Origin: Microthrixaceae bacterium
Lineage (GTDB): Bacteria; Actinomycetota; Acidimicrobiia; Acidimicrobiales; Microtrichaceae
Reading direction: 5' to 3'
DNA: 64,000 nt
Assembly: GCA_020637215.1 (NCBI GenBank)
Contig: JACJWI010000005.1
Span: 186,001-250,000, forward strand
The notes under the pieces are model-generated. The model saw only the letters and a list, made by a program, of their open reading frames with translations. It was not told where the DNA came from and made no database searches. Shown piece by piece: positions 25,228-32,757 of the stretch (position 1 is the stretch's first letter; the number at the start of each line of letters is the position of its first letter). The position numbers were made by a program, and so were the translations under genes.

Positions 25228-26415
25228 GTGAGCCCCGGAGACGACGACGCCCGCTCCGTCGCGGGTCGTGGCCGCCTCGGCGGCCGATCCCTCGCTCCCG
25301 TCGCCGGGACGTTCGCGGCGTTCGGCCTGTTCATGGGGGCGTGGACCGTGGCGACGCCCGAGGTGGAGCGGGCGCTCGGCGGTGGTCCGGCCCGGCTCGG
25401 TCTGGTGATGAGCGCGGCGCTGGTGGTCGCCTCGGGGGTCAACACCGTCGGCGGCACGCTGGCCGAGCGCCGGGGCACCACCGCGGCGCTCCGCGGCGCG
25501 CTGGTGGCCTGGGCCGTCGCCCTGGCGGTCGGGGCGGTGTTGCCGGCGCCGTGGGGTGTCGCCGCCGGCATCGTGGTCGTGCTGTCGCTCGGCGGGGCCG
25601 TCGACGTCATCGCCAACGTGGCGGCGACCGCCGGTCTGGCCGACCGTCCGGGACACCTGGTGCGGCTCCACGCGGTGTTCAACCTGGGGGGCGCCGCGGG
25701 CACCGTCGTCGTCGGCGTGCTCCTGGCCGTCGCCGGTGCCTCCGGATGGCGCTGGGCCTGGGCGGTGGTCGCCGTCCTGGTCGTCGGCGTGGTGGTCGTC
25801 ACCGCGGGGGTCCATCTGCCGGCGGGGGGTGCCGGATCGGCGGTGCGGTTCTCCGACGGGATGCGCGAGCTGCGCTCCCAGCGGCTGGTGCCGGTCGCGG
25901 TGGCGTTCGCGTTGGCGGCCGTGGTCGAGGGAGGGGTGAACACCTGGGGGGTGTTGCAGCTGCGCGGTCAGCTCGACGCGGGCCTCCTCATCGGGGCGGG
26001 CGGGGCGTTCGTCGGCTACCTGGTGGCGGTGACGGCGCGGCTGTCGGTGTCGAGGGTCGAGACCGCGGCGGCGGCTCGCCGGGCGGTGATCGGCGGCACC
26101 GTGCTCGCGGCGGTGGGACTGGTGGTGCTGGCGACGGTGAGCCAGCCGGTCCTCGCGGCGGCCGGCCTGGTCCTGGCCGCGGGTGGGGTGTCGGTGTGCT
26201 GGCCACTGCTGATGTCCGAGGTCGGTCGGGGTCGTGAGCGCCCGGGCGTGCTGGTCGGGGCGGTGACCACGTTCGGCTACCTGGGCTCGGTCATCGGGCC
26301 CGGCCTGGTCGGAGCGGTGTCCGGGGCGATCGGTGTGCCGGCGGGACTGCTCGTGCTGGCGGGGGCGGCGATCGCGGTGGCCGCGCTGGTGGGTGCCCGC
26401 CGGGGGCTGCGCTGA
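25228..26415 (+). CDS. Major facilitator superfamily transporter
   Basis: 395 residues with about twelve hydrophobic segments and a short hydrophilic N-terminus. The MFS loop-2/3 region appears as TLAERRGTTAALRGALVAWAVAL. Segments of YhjE/YfkF-type multidrug or sugar transporters are similar, with GGAVDVIANVAATAGL and FNLGGAAGTVVVGVLLA matching the substrate-path helices. The substrate is unknown. The GTG at 25228 was chosen because the preceding in-frame sequence is a low-complexity antisense region of the upstream glycosyltransferase gene; GGGAAGC is a weak ribosome site. Confidence 0.85.
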   Translation: MSPGDDDARSVAGRGRLGGRSLAPVAGTFAAFGLFMGAWTVATPEVERALGGGPARLGLVMSAALVVASGVNTVGGTLAERRGTTAALRGALVAWAVALAVGAVLPAPWGVAAGIVVVLSLGGAVDVIANVAATAGLADRPGHLVRLHAVFNLGGAAGTVVVGVLLAVAGASGWRWAWAVVAVLVVGVVVVTAGVHLPAGGAGSAVRFSDGMRELRSQRLVPVAVAFALAAVVEGGVNTWGVLQLRGQLDAGLLIGAGGAFVGYLVAVTARLSVSRVETAAAARRAVIGGTVLAAVGLVVLATVSQPVLAAAGLVLAAGGVSVCWPLLMSEVGRGRERPGVLVGAVTTFGYLGSVIGPGLVGAVSGAIGVPAGLLVLAGAAIAVAALVGARRGLR

Positions 26416-26434
26416 GCTGGTGTGGCCCGAGGTC

Positions 26435-26469
26435 CACGACACCGGGGCCGTGCGGCCCCGGGTGTCGTG
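26435..26469. terminator. GC-rich hairpin after the transporter gene
   Basis: CACGACACCGGGGCC (26435-26449) and GGCCCCGGGTGTCGTG (26454-26469) form a 15-base stem with one bulged G and a GTGC loop, 20 bases past the transporter stop. No T-run follows. Confidence 0.6.
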
Positions 26470-26564
26470 TGCCGTGTGGTGTTCCCACCGTTCCATCGGC
26501 CGCTGCCGCGCGGAACTGAGCCCTCGGCTCGGTGCGGCTCGTCCCGTTCCCGCCCGGCCCCAGG

Positions 26565-26616
26565 CGTTCTGTCGTGCGAGATCCAGGCGAACGCCTGGAT
26601 CTCGCACTACAGAACG
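26565..26616. repeat. 52-bp near-perfect palindrome (family B, copy 1)
   Basis: 25-base arms CGTTCTGTCGTGCGAGATCC... and their complement meet at an AA centre; one mismatch at 26573. A second copy with perfect arms is at 36190. Both lie between convergent genes and end a few bases from the minus-strand stop codon, so they may act as bidirectional terminators, but their near-identity indicates a dispersed element. Confidence 0.85.
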
Positions 26617-26618
26617 GG

Positions 26619-27818
26619 TCAGCGGGTGAGGATGACGCTGGATCCGTGGCCGAACAGGCCCTGGTTCGCCGTGATGCCGACGGTGGGGTCCGCGACCTGG
26701 CGCCCCTCGGCCTGACCGCGCAGCTGCCAGGTGATCTCGCACACCTGGGCGATGGCCTGTGCCGGCACCGCCTCGCCGAAGCAGGCGAGCCCACCGGACG
26801 GGTTGACCGGCAGACGGCCGTCGAGCTGGGTGACGCCGTCGCGGAGCAGCTTCTCGGCCTCGCCCGGTCCGCAGAACCCGAGGTCCTCGTACCAGTCGAG
26901 CTCGAGTGCGGTCGACAGGTCGTAGACCTCGGCCACGTCGACGTCGTCGGGACCGAGACCGGCCTGCTCGTAGGCCGCCGCGCCGATCGCCTGCTTGAAG
27001 GTCAGCTCCGGGGCCGCAATGCCCGCGGCGGAGTCGGTGGCGAAGTCCGGCATCTCGATGATCGTGTTGGGGAACGTCGGCGTCACCGTCGACACCGCGG
27101 CGATCCGCACCGTCGGATCCGAGCCGTCGCGCAGGCGTCGAGCGTAGTCCATCGAGCTGAGCACGATCGCCGCGCCGCCGTCGGAGGTGGCGCAGATGTC
27201 GAGCAGCCGCAGCGGGCTGGCCACCGTGGGCGACGCCTCGACGTCCGCGACGGTCACCTCTTTGCGGTAGCGCGCGTAGGGGTTGCCCAGGCCGTTGCGG
27301 GCGTTCTTGATCTTCACCTGGGCGAAGTCGTCGAGGGTGGCGCCGTACAGGTCCATCCGCCGTCGGGCGTAGAGCGCGAAGTAGGTCGGGTTGGTCGCCC
27401 CCATGAGGTGGAACCGCAACCAGTCCGGGTCGTCGCCTCGCTCGCCCTTGTTGGGCTTGAGGAAGCCCTTGGGGGTGGTGTCGGCGCCGACGACCAGGGC
27501 GACGTCGCACAGCCCGGCGAGGATGCGCTGGCGGGCGGCTTCGATCGCCATCGTCCCGGAAGCGCAGGCCCCGTACGCGCTGGTGACGGGGATGCCGCTC
27601 CAGCCGAGCGCCTTGGCGAAGGTGGCTCCGGCGACGTAGCCGGGGTAGCCGTTGCGCATGGTGTCGGCCCCGGCGATGAACTGGATGTCGGCGGCGTCCA
27701 CCCCGGCGTCGGCGAGCGCGGCCCGGGCCGCGGCCACGCCGTACTCGACGAAGTTGCGTCCCCACTTGCCCCACGGGTGCATGCCCACACCGAGGACGGC
27801 GACCTGATCGACGGTCAT
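26619..27818 (-). CDS. Thiolase-family protein (SCP-x/Ltp-type)
   Basis: 399-residue acyl-CoA thiolase or aldolase of the lipid-transfer-protein subgroup. The nucleophile is Cys85 in AYGACASGTM. Other landmarks are VGADTTPKGF, LLDICATSDGGAAIVLSS, EVYDLSTALELDWYEDLGFCG, NPSGGLACFGE and GHGSSVIL. The enzyme is expected to cleave or retro-aldol a branched acyl-CoA. In mycobacteria, Ltp-type thiolases work in complex with DUF35 proteins in the last step of steroid side-chain removal, and the gene is coupled (ATGA overlap) to a DUF35 gene. The start chosen is the Met in that overlap. Confidence 0.9.
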   Translation of the reverse strand: MTVDQVAVLGVGMHPWGKWGRNFVEYGVAAARAALADAGVDAADIQFIAGADTMRNGYPGYVAGATFAKALGWSGIPVTSAYGACASGTMAIEAARQRILAGLCDVALVVGADTTPKGFLKPNKGERGDDPDWLRFHLMGATNPTYFALYARRRMDLYGATLDDFAQVKIKNARNGLGNPYARYRKEVTVADVEASPTVASPLRLLDICATSDGGAAIVLSSMDYARRLRDGSDPTVRIAAVSTVTPTFPNTIIEMPDFATDSAAGIAAPELTFKQAIGAAAYEQAGLGPDDVDVAEVYDLSTALELDWYEDLGFCGPGEAEKLLRDGVTQLDGRLPVNPSGGLACFGEAVPAQAIAQVCEITWQLRGQAEGRQVADPTVGITANQGLFGHGSSVILTR

Positions 27819-28321
27819 GACGGCTCTCCTGCGCTCACGGCCCCGGCAGCGTTGGTGCCGCCGACCGGTCGCCACTTCCACACCACGTGCTCGACGACGT
27901 CGCCGTCGGCGCCGTCGGGGTCCGGCTCGGAGTAGAGGGCGTCGAGCACCAGCTCCATCTCCATGCCGACGGAGAGGTCATCGACGGCAACCCCGGCGAC
28001 CACCTGACCCATGACGACCATCTTCTCCTCGGCGAGCTCGACCGCGGCGATGGCGAACGGGACGTGCGGGTCGGTCACCGGCACGTACGGCTCCGGGGGG
28101 CGGTAGCCCGCGTCGGTGTAGGACCAGAGACGACCGGTCCGGCTGAGCTCGACGTCGACCAGCTCGGCGTCGGCTCCGCCGGGCGCCCGGGAGCTGGCCC
28201 GCTCGGGCGGGAAGAAGTAGGTGCCCGTCGTGGTGTCGCGGGTGCCGATCAGGGCGGGGGCCGAGCCGTCGGTCGGCATGGTGAACCAGCCGTCGATCGC
28301 GGGCACTCGTCTGGTGCTCAC
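27815..28321 (-). CDS. DUF35 OB-fold protein, partner of the thiolase; zinc-binding cysteines absent
   Basis: 168 residues. The N-terminal rubredoxin-like part reads PALIGTRDTTTGTYFFPPE and has no Cys, whereas DUF35 proteins usually bear a four-Cys zinc ribbon there. The OB-fold follows (GRLWSYTDAGYRPPEPYV, FAIAAVELAEEKMVVMGQVV, VGMEMELVLDALY). DUF35 proteins shape the active site of Ltp-type thiolases and steroid acyl-CoA hydratases. The GTG start overlaps the stop of the TetR gene as GTGA, so it is coupled to it, but a TCTGACG palindrome 46 bases upstream suggests an additional internal promoter. Confidence 0.85.
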   Translation of the reverse strand: MSTRRVPAIDGWFTMPTDGSAPALIGTRDTTTGTYFFPPERASSRAPGGADAELVDVELSRTGRLWSYTDAGYRPPEPYVPVTDPHVPFAIAAVELAEEKMVVMGQVVAGVAVDDLSVGMEMELVLDALYSEPDPDGADGDVVEHVVWKWRPVGGTNAAGAVSAGEPS

Positions 28322-29730
28322 TGGAGTCTCCCGTTCCCCCGGGCGTCCGGGGTGTCGTGGCGAAGATCTGACGGATCGTCAGAGTAGTGGGGGACGCCGG
28401 GCGGCTCCGAGTCGATGGGGAGCTCGCCGAGGGCGTCGTCGAGCAGGGCCATGGCACGTCGGACGGTGTCGTCGCGGCTGTCGGGCCGGGGAACCGCGTG
28501 GCCGAGCGTGAAGTCGACCACCAGCGAGCTGAGGTCGGGCACGTGCGGGGAGGCGATGTCGAGGCCGGTCACCTGCGTGATCTGCCGGGCGATGCGGATT
28601 CCGATCGGGACGATCACCCGGATGTCGTCGTCGTCGAGCTCGAAGCCCCGTTCCACACGGACACCGACCCGTTCGGCCAGCAGGGCCCGGGCCGGGTGGG
28701 GGTCGCCGGCGGCGGCGTCCGCGATCACTCCGAGGGCAGCCGCGATGCCGGCCCGTGATCGGTCCGGGCCGGTCGAGCCCAGAGCGGCCTCGACCGCGGG
28801 GAGGTGACGCACGAAGGTGGCGGCGCACACCCGGCGGACGTTGCCGAACAGGTTGATCACCGTCTGGGTCGACACCCCCGCGGTGGCTCCGATCTCCTTG
28901 GCGCTCACGTGGTCCCAGCCGGAGTCGAACATCCCGGTGGCGGCGGCCACGATGCGTCGACGGGTGTCCAGCCGACGCCGGGCCCCGGAGCGGGCCTGAG
29001 GGGTCGTCGCCTCGGTCTGGCCGAGCTCGGCGGCAGTCATCACGCGTGCGGGGTCGAGGTCGAGTCGCGAGAGGGCAGCCGCGAGGGTCGCGGTGGCTTC
29101 GGCGAAGAGGTTGTCGTCGACGGCATCGGGGTCGACGGCGTGGACGATCTCGAGCCCCAGCAGCAGGGCGTGGACCGCCACCGCGAGTCGACGGGTATCG
29201 AACGGCTCGGCCAGGCGCATCTCACCGAGGGAGAGCAGCCGCTGCCACGTCTCGGTGATCTGGTCGACCTGGCTCCGGTAGATGTCGCGCAGGACGTCAC
29301 CGACGGTCTCCGTCGGCCCGGACGGTGTCGTGTCGGTGCCGGTCGGGGGCAGCTCCACCCGGTGGTGTGCGAACAGGTGCATCTGCCCGCGGCGGTCGGC
29401 CTGGCGTTGCGGGTCGTCCGCGAGGATGCGCCACGTGGTGACGAGGACGGCGGCGATCGCCTCGGACAGACGTCGGTGCTGGATGGCGTCGGTCAGGTCG
29501 CTGACGGCGTCACGTTCGAACCGGCGTTCCCGGTCGAAGGAGCGCACCACTGCCGCGGTGTACTCCGACGAGTTGCGGAAATGGTGGAAGAACGACCCGG
29601 TGGTGACGCCTGCGTGTTCAGCGACGGCCGCGGTGGTGACCCCGGCGAGGATCCGATCCAGGGGCAGTTGGTCCAGGAGCTCGACCCCGGCCCGGACCAG
29701 GTCGTCGCGGGTGCTCGATGATCCCGACAT
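28318..29730 (-). CDS. TetR-family regulator with two complete-looking TetR units fused in one chain
   Basis: 470 residues, about twice the normal TetR length. Unit 1 (about 8-230) starts with a TetR helix-turn-helix: TTAAVAEHAGVTTGSFFHHF. Unit 2 (about 254-450) starts with DTRRRIVAAATGMFDSGW and its helix-turn-helix SAKEIGATAGVSTQTVINLF. A short linker rich in Thr/Ala/Arg joins them. Each unit has a helical ligand/dimer region, so the chain may fold as an internal pseudo-dimer. It is first in an operon with DUF35 and thiolase. A leaderless-type TACGCT box is six bases upstream of the ATG, and dyads lie around the -35 position, consistent with autoregulation. The effector is probably an acyl-CoA, by analogy with steroid-gene TetRs. 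Confidence 0.88.
   Translation of the reverse strand: MSGSSSTRDDLVRAGVELLDQLPLDRILAGVTTAAVAEHAGVTTGSFFHHFRNSSEYTAAVVRSFDRERRFERDAVSDLTDAIQHRRLSEAIAAVLVTTWRILADDPQRQADRRGQMHLFAHHRVELPPTGTDTTPSGPTETVGDVLRDIYRSQVDQITETWQRLLSLGEMRLAEPFDTRRLAVAVHALLLGLEIVHAVDPDAVDDNLFAEATATLAAALSRLDLDPARVMTAAELGQTEATTPQARSGARRRLDTRRRIVAAATGMFDSGWDHVSAKEIGATAGVSTQTVINLFGNVRRVCAATFVRHLPAVEAALGSTGPDRSRAGIAAALGVIADAAAGDPHPARALLAERVGVRVERGFELDDDDIRVIVPIGIRIARQITQVTGLDIASPHVPDLSSLVVDFTLGHAVPRPDSRDDTVRRAMALLDDALGELPIDSEPPGVPHYSDDPSDLRHDTPDARGNGRLQ
28367..28383. promoter_or_regulatory. Palindrome TCTGACG-GAT-CGTCAGA, candidate TetR operator
   Basis: Perfect 7-3-7 palindrome 46 bases before the DUF35 start, inside the 3' coding end of the double-TetR gene. 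The same motif is upstream of ipdA and of an acyl-CoA dehydrogenase gene. Confidence 0.7.
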
Positions 29731-29736
29731 GGTCGC

Positions 29737-29742
29737 AGCGTA
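29737..29742 (-). promoter_or_regulatory. -10 hexamer TACGCT, leaderless-type, for the TetR operon
   Basis: On the minus strand TACGCT ends six bases before the ATG. The position 17 bases further upstream falls in the CCGTAG/CTACGG dyad. Confidence 0.5.
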
Positions 29743-29760
29743 CCGGACGCTCGCGTCGCA

Positions 29761-29778
29761 CCGTAGTGGTCGCTACGG
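29761..29778. promoter_or_regulatory. Dyad CCGTAG-N6-CTACGG at the -35 region of the TetR gene
   Basis: Perfect 6-base arms. Its left arm covers the expected -35 hexamer of the TetR promoter, so it is a candidate autoregulatory operator. Confidence 0.4.
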
Positions 29779-29800
29779 AGATCGGACCGTCGGGGAGTTC

Positions 29801-29817
29801 GTTGACCGGAGGTCAAC
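29801..29817. promoter_or_regulatory. Palindrome GTTGACC-GGA-GGTCAAC
   Basis: Perfect 7-3-7 palindrome 71 bases upstream of the TetR start, with the same geometry as the TCTGACG operators but different bases. Candidate operator for one DNA-binding unit of the double TetR or for another regulator. Confidence 0.45.
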
Positions 29818-29942
29818 GGCGGGTCACGGCACGTTCACCCCCGGAGCGCCATACCGGTAGGGCGAAATTCCCCGGATCGATACCAGGATCGCTATCGCGC
29901 TTGCCCGATGTCCGATCGTACAGTAGAACTGTTCCAAACGGA

Positions 29943-30098
29943 GTCGTGGAGGTTGCCCCATCGCCACGACGGGACGGCATGGAGAACGTCGATCGGCCCG
30001 GTCACCCCGGGAACTTCGATCGGCGGGGAGGGGTCGTCCCCCTTCGGGCGGGATCTCGGCAGGGACCGGGATCCCGCCCGAAGCCGTCTTTTCGGGCG
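29943..30098 (+). ncRNA. Structured leader or small RNA with alternative terminator hairpins
   Basis: The interval from 29731 to 30189 is the only gene-free stretch over 300 bases. It holds, besides the TetR promoter dyads, a hairpin GTCGTGG/CCACGAC (29943-29949, 29964-29970), then a 14-base stem (30042-30055 with 30070-30083) followed by CCGTCTTTT, the only T-rich terminator-like tail noticed here. The right arm can instead pair with TTCGGGCG at 30091-30098 (8 bases, loop 8). This terminator/anti-structure layout ends 91 bases before the phosphodiesterase gene. No known riboswitch class is recognised and the promoter is not certain. Confidence 0.4.
30042..30098 (+). terminator. Terminator-like stem with mutually exclusive alternative pairing
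   Basis: Segment 1 CTTCGGGCGGGATC (30042-30055), segment 2 GATCCCGCCCGAAG (30070-30083) and segment 3 TTCGGGCG (30091-30098). Pairing 1:2 makes a 14-bp stem followed by TCTTTT; pairing 2:3 makes an 8-bp stem that buries the T-run. Confidence 0.5.
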
Positions 30099-30177
30099 AT
30101 TCGCCTCGGTCGGATTTCTGTGGTCGGGATTGTGACAAGGGTTGTGAGTGAGCACCCCTATATCCCCGGGGTGGGGC

Positions 30178-30183
30178 TACCGT
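30178..30183 (+). promoter_or_regulatory. -10 hexamer TACCGT, leaderless-type
   Basis: TACCGT ends six bases before the ATG at 30190, so the phosphodiesterase gene may have a promoter of its own downstream of the structured leader. Confidence 0.45.
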
Positions 30184-30189
30184 CGGCCC

Positions 30190-31716
30190 ATGTCGCCGTC
30201 GGCCGCAGAACTCGACCTCGCCGTCGCGACCCTCGTCGACCCGTCGCTCGCGTCCATCGTCGAGATGGTGCTGACCCGACGCGACGGCGCCTACGAAGCC
30301 CACGCGGTCGACGGATCGGTCCGGTTCCGCCGCCATGACCCGGCCGCCGCGCCCGACGGCTCCCCCGGGCCGGCCCGGGACTGGAGCTTCACCGTCGACG
30401 CCGTGACCGGCCGGGACCCCCTCGGGGACCGTGCGACGGACCGCTTCGCCGGACTCGACGCCGAGCTCGCCGCCCGGTTCCCCGAACGCGCCGCCAACGC
30501 CTACCCCTTCGCCTTCGAGCAGGTGGCCCAGCTCTTCGACCACCCGCACGCCCCCGACCTCTGCGTCGTGCACACCGCGTCGCACCACTGGGCCGAGCAG
30601 GGCGGCCACATCGGCGAGCACGGCTCCCTGGGTGCGGTTCAGAGCCGGGCGCCGTTCCTGATCAGCGGGCCCGGTGCCCGCTCCGACGGGCTGGTGGCCG
30701 GCCCGGTCGCGCAGATGGTCGACATCGCGCCCACCGTCCTCGCGCTGCTCGGCGTCGACCCGTCGACCTTGGCCGGCGCCGACGGCCGGCCGATCGACGC
30801 CGTGCTCGACCGCGCCGCGCTCGACCGGGGTGACGGGCCCCGCCACGTGGTGGGCTTCCTGCTCGACGGGTGCAACCCGAACGTGCTGTACGACTCGGTC
30901 GCACGCGGGGAGGCTCCGCACATCGCGGGCCTGCTCTCGGACGGCACGGCCCTGCGCGACGGCATCGTGTCGTCGCTGCCGACGGTGACGCTTCCCAACC
31001 ACACGACGGTGATCACCGGTCGGCACCCCGGCCACCACGGGATCCTGCACAACGCCTGGTGGGACCGCGACCGGCGCGAGCAGGTGATCACCAACTCGCC
31101 CGAGACGTGGGCGACCGCGATGGACTCCCTGTCGCCGGGAACCGACAGCATCCACCACGCCCTCCGGCGGGCCCGGCCCGGCTGCTTCACCGCGTCGGTC
31201 AACGAACCCGCGGACCACGGAGCGGTGTACTCGACCTTCGACCTGATGCGTCGTGGGGTGCGGATGGGGGACTTCCCCCGCTCGGCCGAGGGTCTGCCCC
31301 ACAGCTCCGAGATGTTCGTGCGGCCGGTCAAGGACTACGCCCTGTTCACCCAGGTCGACCACCACGGCACCGAGCAGGCGGTCGGCATCGTCGACGGGCG
31401 CTACCTCGACACCGACCACCCGCTGCCGACGTTCCTGTGGGTCAACTACGCGCTGACCGACTCGGCGTTCCACGAGGGCGGACCCCACTCCGAGATCGCC
31501 CGGGCGTCCATCCGCGACACCGACGGCCGCATCGGAGAGGTCCTGGCCGCCCTCGAGCGTCGCGGCATCCGCGAGCAGACCACGGTGTTCCTCTGCGCGG
31601 ACCACGGCATGGAGGAGAGCGACCCCGCCGTCGGCGGCGACTGGTCACCGGCGTTGGCCGAGGCCGGCCTCGACGTCCGCGACGAGGCGTTCGGCTTCCT
31701 CTACATCAACCCGTGA
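30190..31716 (+). CDS. Alkaline-phosphatase-superfamily phosphodiesterase with an extra N-terminal half-domain
   Basis: 508 residues. The main catalytic domain starts around residue 215: HVVGFLLDGCNPNVLYDSV holds the first metal Asp, SSLPTVTLPNHTTVITGRHPG holds the Thr nucleophile, and FLWVNYALTDSAFHEGG and FLCADHGMEES hold the other metal ligands of type I phosphodiesterase/nucleotide pyrophosphatases. The first 210 residues look like only the second half of such a fold (LCVVHTASHHWAEQGGHIGEHGSL, then VDIAPTVLALLGVDP) without a nucleophile. No signal peptide is seen. The ATG at 30190 was preferred to a GTG at 30148, which has a good AAGGG site but would include a rare ATA codon and cover the -10-like box. 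Confidence 0.82.
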   Translation: MSPSAAELDLAVATLVDPSLASIVEMVLTRRDGAYEAHAVDGSVRFRRHDPAAAPDGSPGPARDWSFTVDAVTGRDPLGDRATDRFAGLDAELAARFPERAANAYPFAFEQVAQLFDHPHAPDLCVVHTASHHWAEQGGHIGEHGSLGAVQSRAPFLISGPGARSDGLVAGPVAQMVDIAPTVLALLGVDPSTLAGADGRPIDAVLDRAALDRGDGPRHVVGFLLDGCNPNVLYDSVARGEAPHIAGLLSDGTALRDGIVSSLPTVTLPNHTTVITGRHPGHHGILHNAWWDRDRREQVITNSPETWATAMDSLSPGTDSIHHALRRARPGCFTASVNEPADHGAVYSTFDLMRRGVRMGDFPRSAEGLPHSSEMFVRPVKDYALFTQVDHHGTEQAVGIVDGRYLDTDHPLPTFLWVNYALTDSAFHEGGPHSEIARASIRDTDGRIGEVLAALERRGIREQTTVFLCADHGMEESDPAVGGDWSPALAEAGLDVRDEAFGFLYINP

Positions 31717-31763
31717 CCCGATCGGCGTCGCGGCCCTGAGCGGTCCCGAGCAACGGAGACGAC

Positions 31764-32666
31764 GTGCAGAACCCACACATCGACATCGGCACCTACGGCA
31801 TCTGGACCGGTGCTCTCGACATGGTGCCCTCGGCGGTGGCGGGCGAGGCGACCGCCGAGCTCGACGAGTTGGGCTACGGAGCGGTCTGGATCCCCGAGAC
31901 GGTGTTCCGGGAGCCCTTCGTGCACGCCGCGCTGCTCATGGCCGCGTCGCCGCGGATCAAGGTCGCGACCGGCATCGTCAACCGGTACGGCCGTGATCCG
32001 CTGGCGGCCAACGCCGCCATGCACACCCTGAACGAGGCGTTCCCGGGACGGTTCCTGCTCGGTCTCGGCGTCAGTCACGAGCACCTGGTGGCGTGGGTGC
32101 GCAAGCACGACTACTCCCGGCCCTACTCGGGGATGGTCGAGTACCTCGACGCGATGGCCAAGGCCCGCTTCTTCGCTCCTCGGGGTGATCCGCCGGCGCA
32201 GATGGTGCTCGCCGCGCTCGGGCCGCGCATGCTCTCGCTCGCCGCCGAGCGGACCGCGGGCGCCCACACCTACTTCGTGCCGCCCGAGCACACCGCGATC
32301 GCCCGCGAGACGATGGGTCCGGAGCCGCTCCTGGCCGTCGAGCAGATGGTCGTGCTGGACACCGATCCGGCCACCGCCCGGGAGACGGCCCGCCAGCACA
32401 TGGCGGTGTACCTGAGCGCCCCCAACTACACGAACAACCTGGCCCGGCTCGGCTTCGGACCCGAGGACGTGGCCGACGGCGGCTCGGACCGCCTGGTCGA
32501 CGCCATCGTCGTCCACGGCGACCTCGACGACGTCCTCGGTCGGATCCGTACGCACCTCGACGCCGGGGCGGACCACGTGTGCGTCCAGGTGCTGCACCCC
32601 GACATGGCGCACCTGCCCCGGGCGGAGTGGCGGGAGCTCTCCGCCGCGCTGGGGCTGACCGGCTGA
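31764..32666 (+). CDS. LLM-class F420-dependent oxidoreductase (TIGR03620-like)
   Basis: 300-residue luciferase-like TIM-barrel enzyme. Family features: GTYGIWTGALDMVP start, ELDELGYGAVWIPET, IKVATGIVNRYGRDPLAANAAMHTLNEAFPGRFLLGLGVSHEHL, and the late AGADHVCVQVL strand. Enzymes of this subgroup are predicted to use coenzyme F420 for hydride transfer to unknown substrates; some sit in mycobacterial sterol gene sets. The GTG has ACGGAG at a normal distance. It follows the phosphodiesterase by 47 bases and may be co-transcribed. Confidence 0.88.
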   Translation: MQNPHIDIGTYGIWTGALDMVPSAVAGEATAELDELGYGAVWIPETVFREPFVHAALLMAASPRIKVATGIVNRYGRDPLAANAAMHTLNEAFPGRFLLGLGVSHEHLVAWVRKHDYSRPYSGMVEYLDAMAKARFFAPRGDPPAQMVLAALGPRMLSLAAERTAGAHTYFVPPEHTAIARETMGPEPLLAVEQMVVLDTDPATARETARQHMAVYLSAPNYTNNLARLGFGPEDVADGGSDRLVDAIVVHGDLDDVLGRIRTHLDAGADHVCVQVLHPDMAHLPRAEWRELSAALGLTG

Positions 32667-32715
32667 GCCGCACCGATCGGGCGCCACAGCGGGCGTGTCG
32701 CCGTGTGGGTCGGGT

Positions 32716-32734
32716 GGCCCGGTCGTGTCGGGCC
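32716..32734. terminator. Short hairpin between convergent genes
   Basis: GGCCCG (32716-32721) and CGGGCC (32729-32734) with a 7-base loop, between the oxidoreductase and the lipoprotein gene. Weak evidence. Confidence 0.3.
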
Positions 32735-32757
32735 GGATCCGGGGGTTCGCCTGTCGG

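Noticed and set aside
29731..30189. Small protein-coding genes in the long intergenic region
   Set aside because: Frames there have no start with spacing to a ribosome site, contain rare codons, and overlap strong hairpins.
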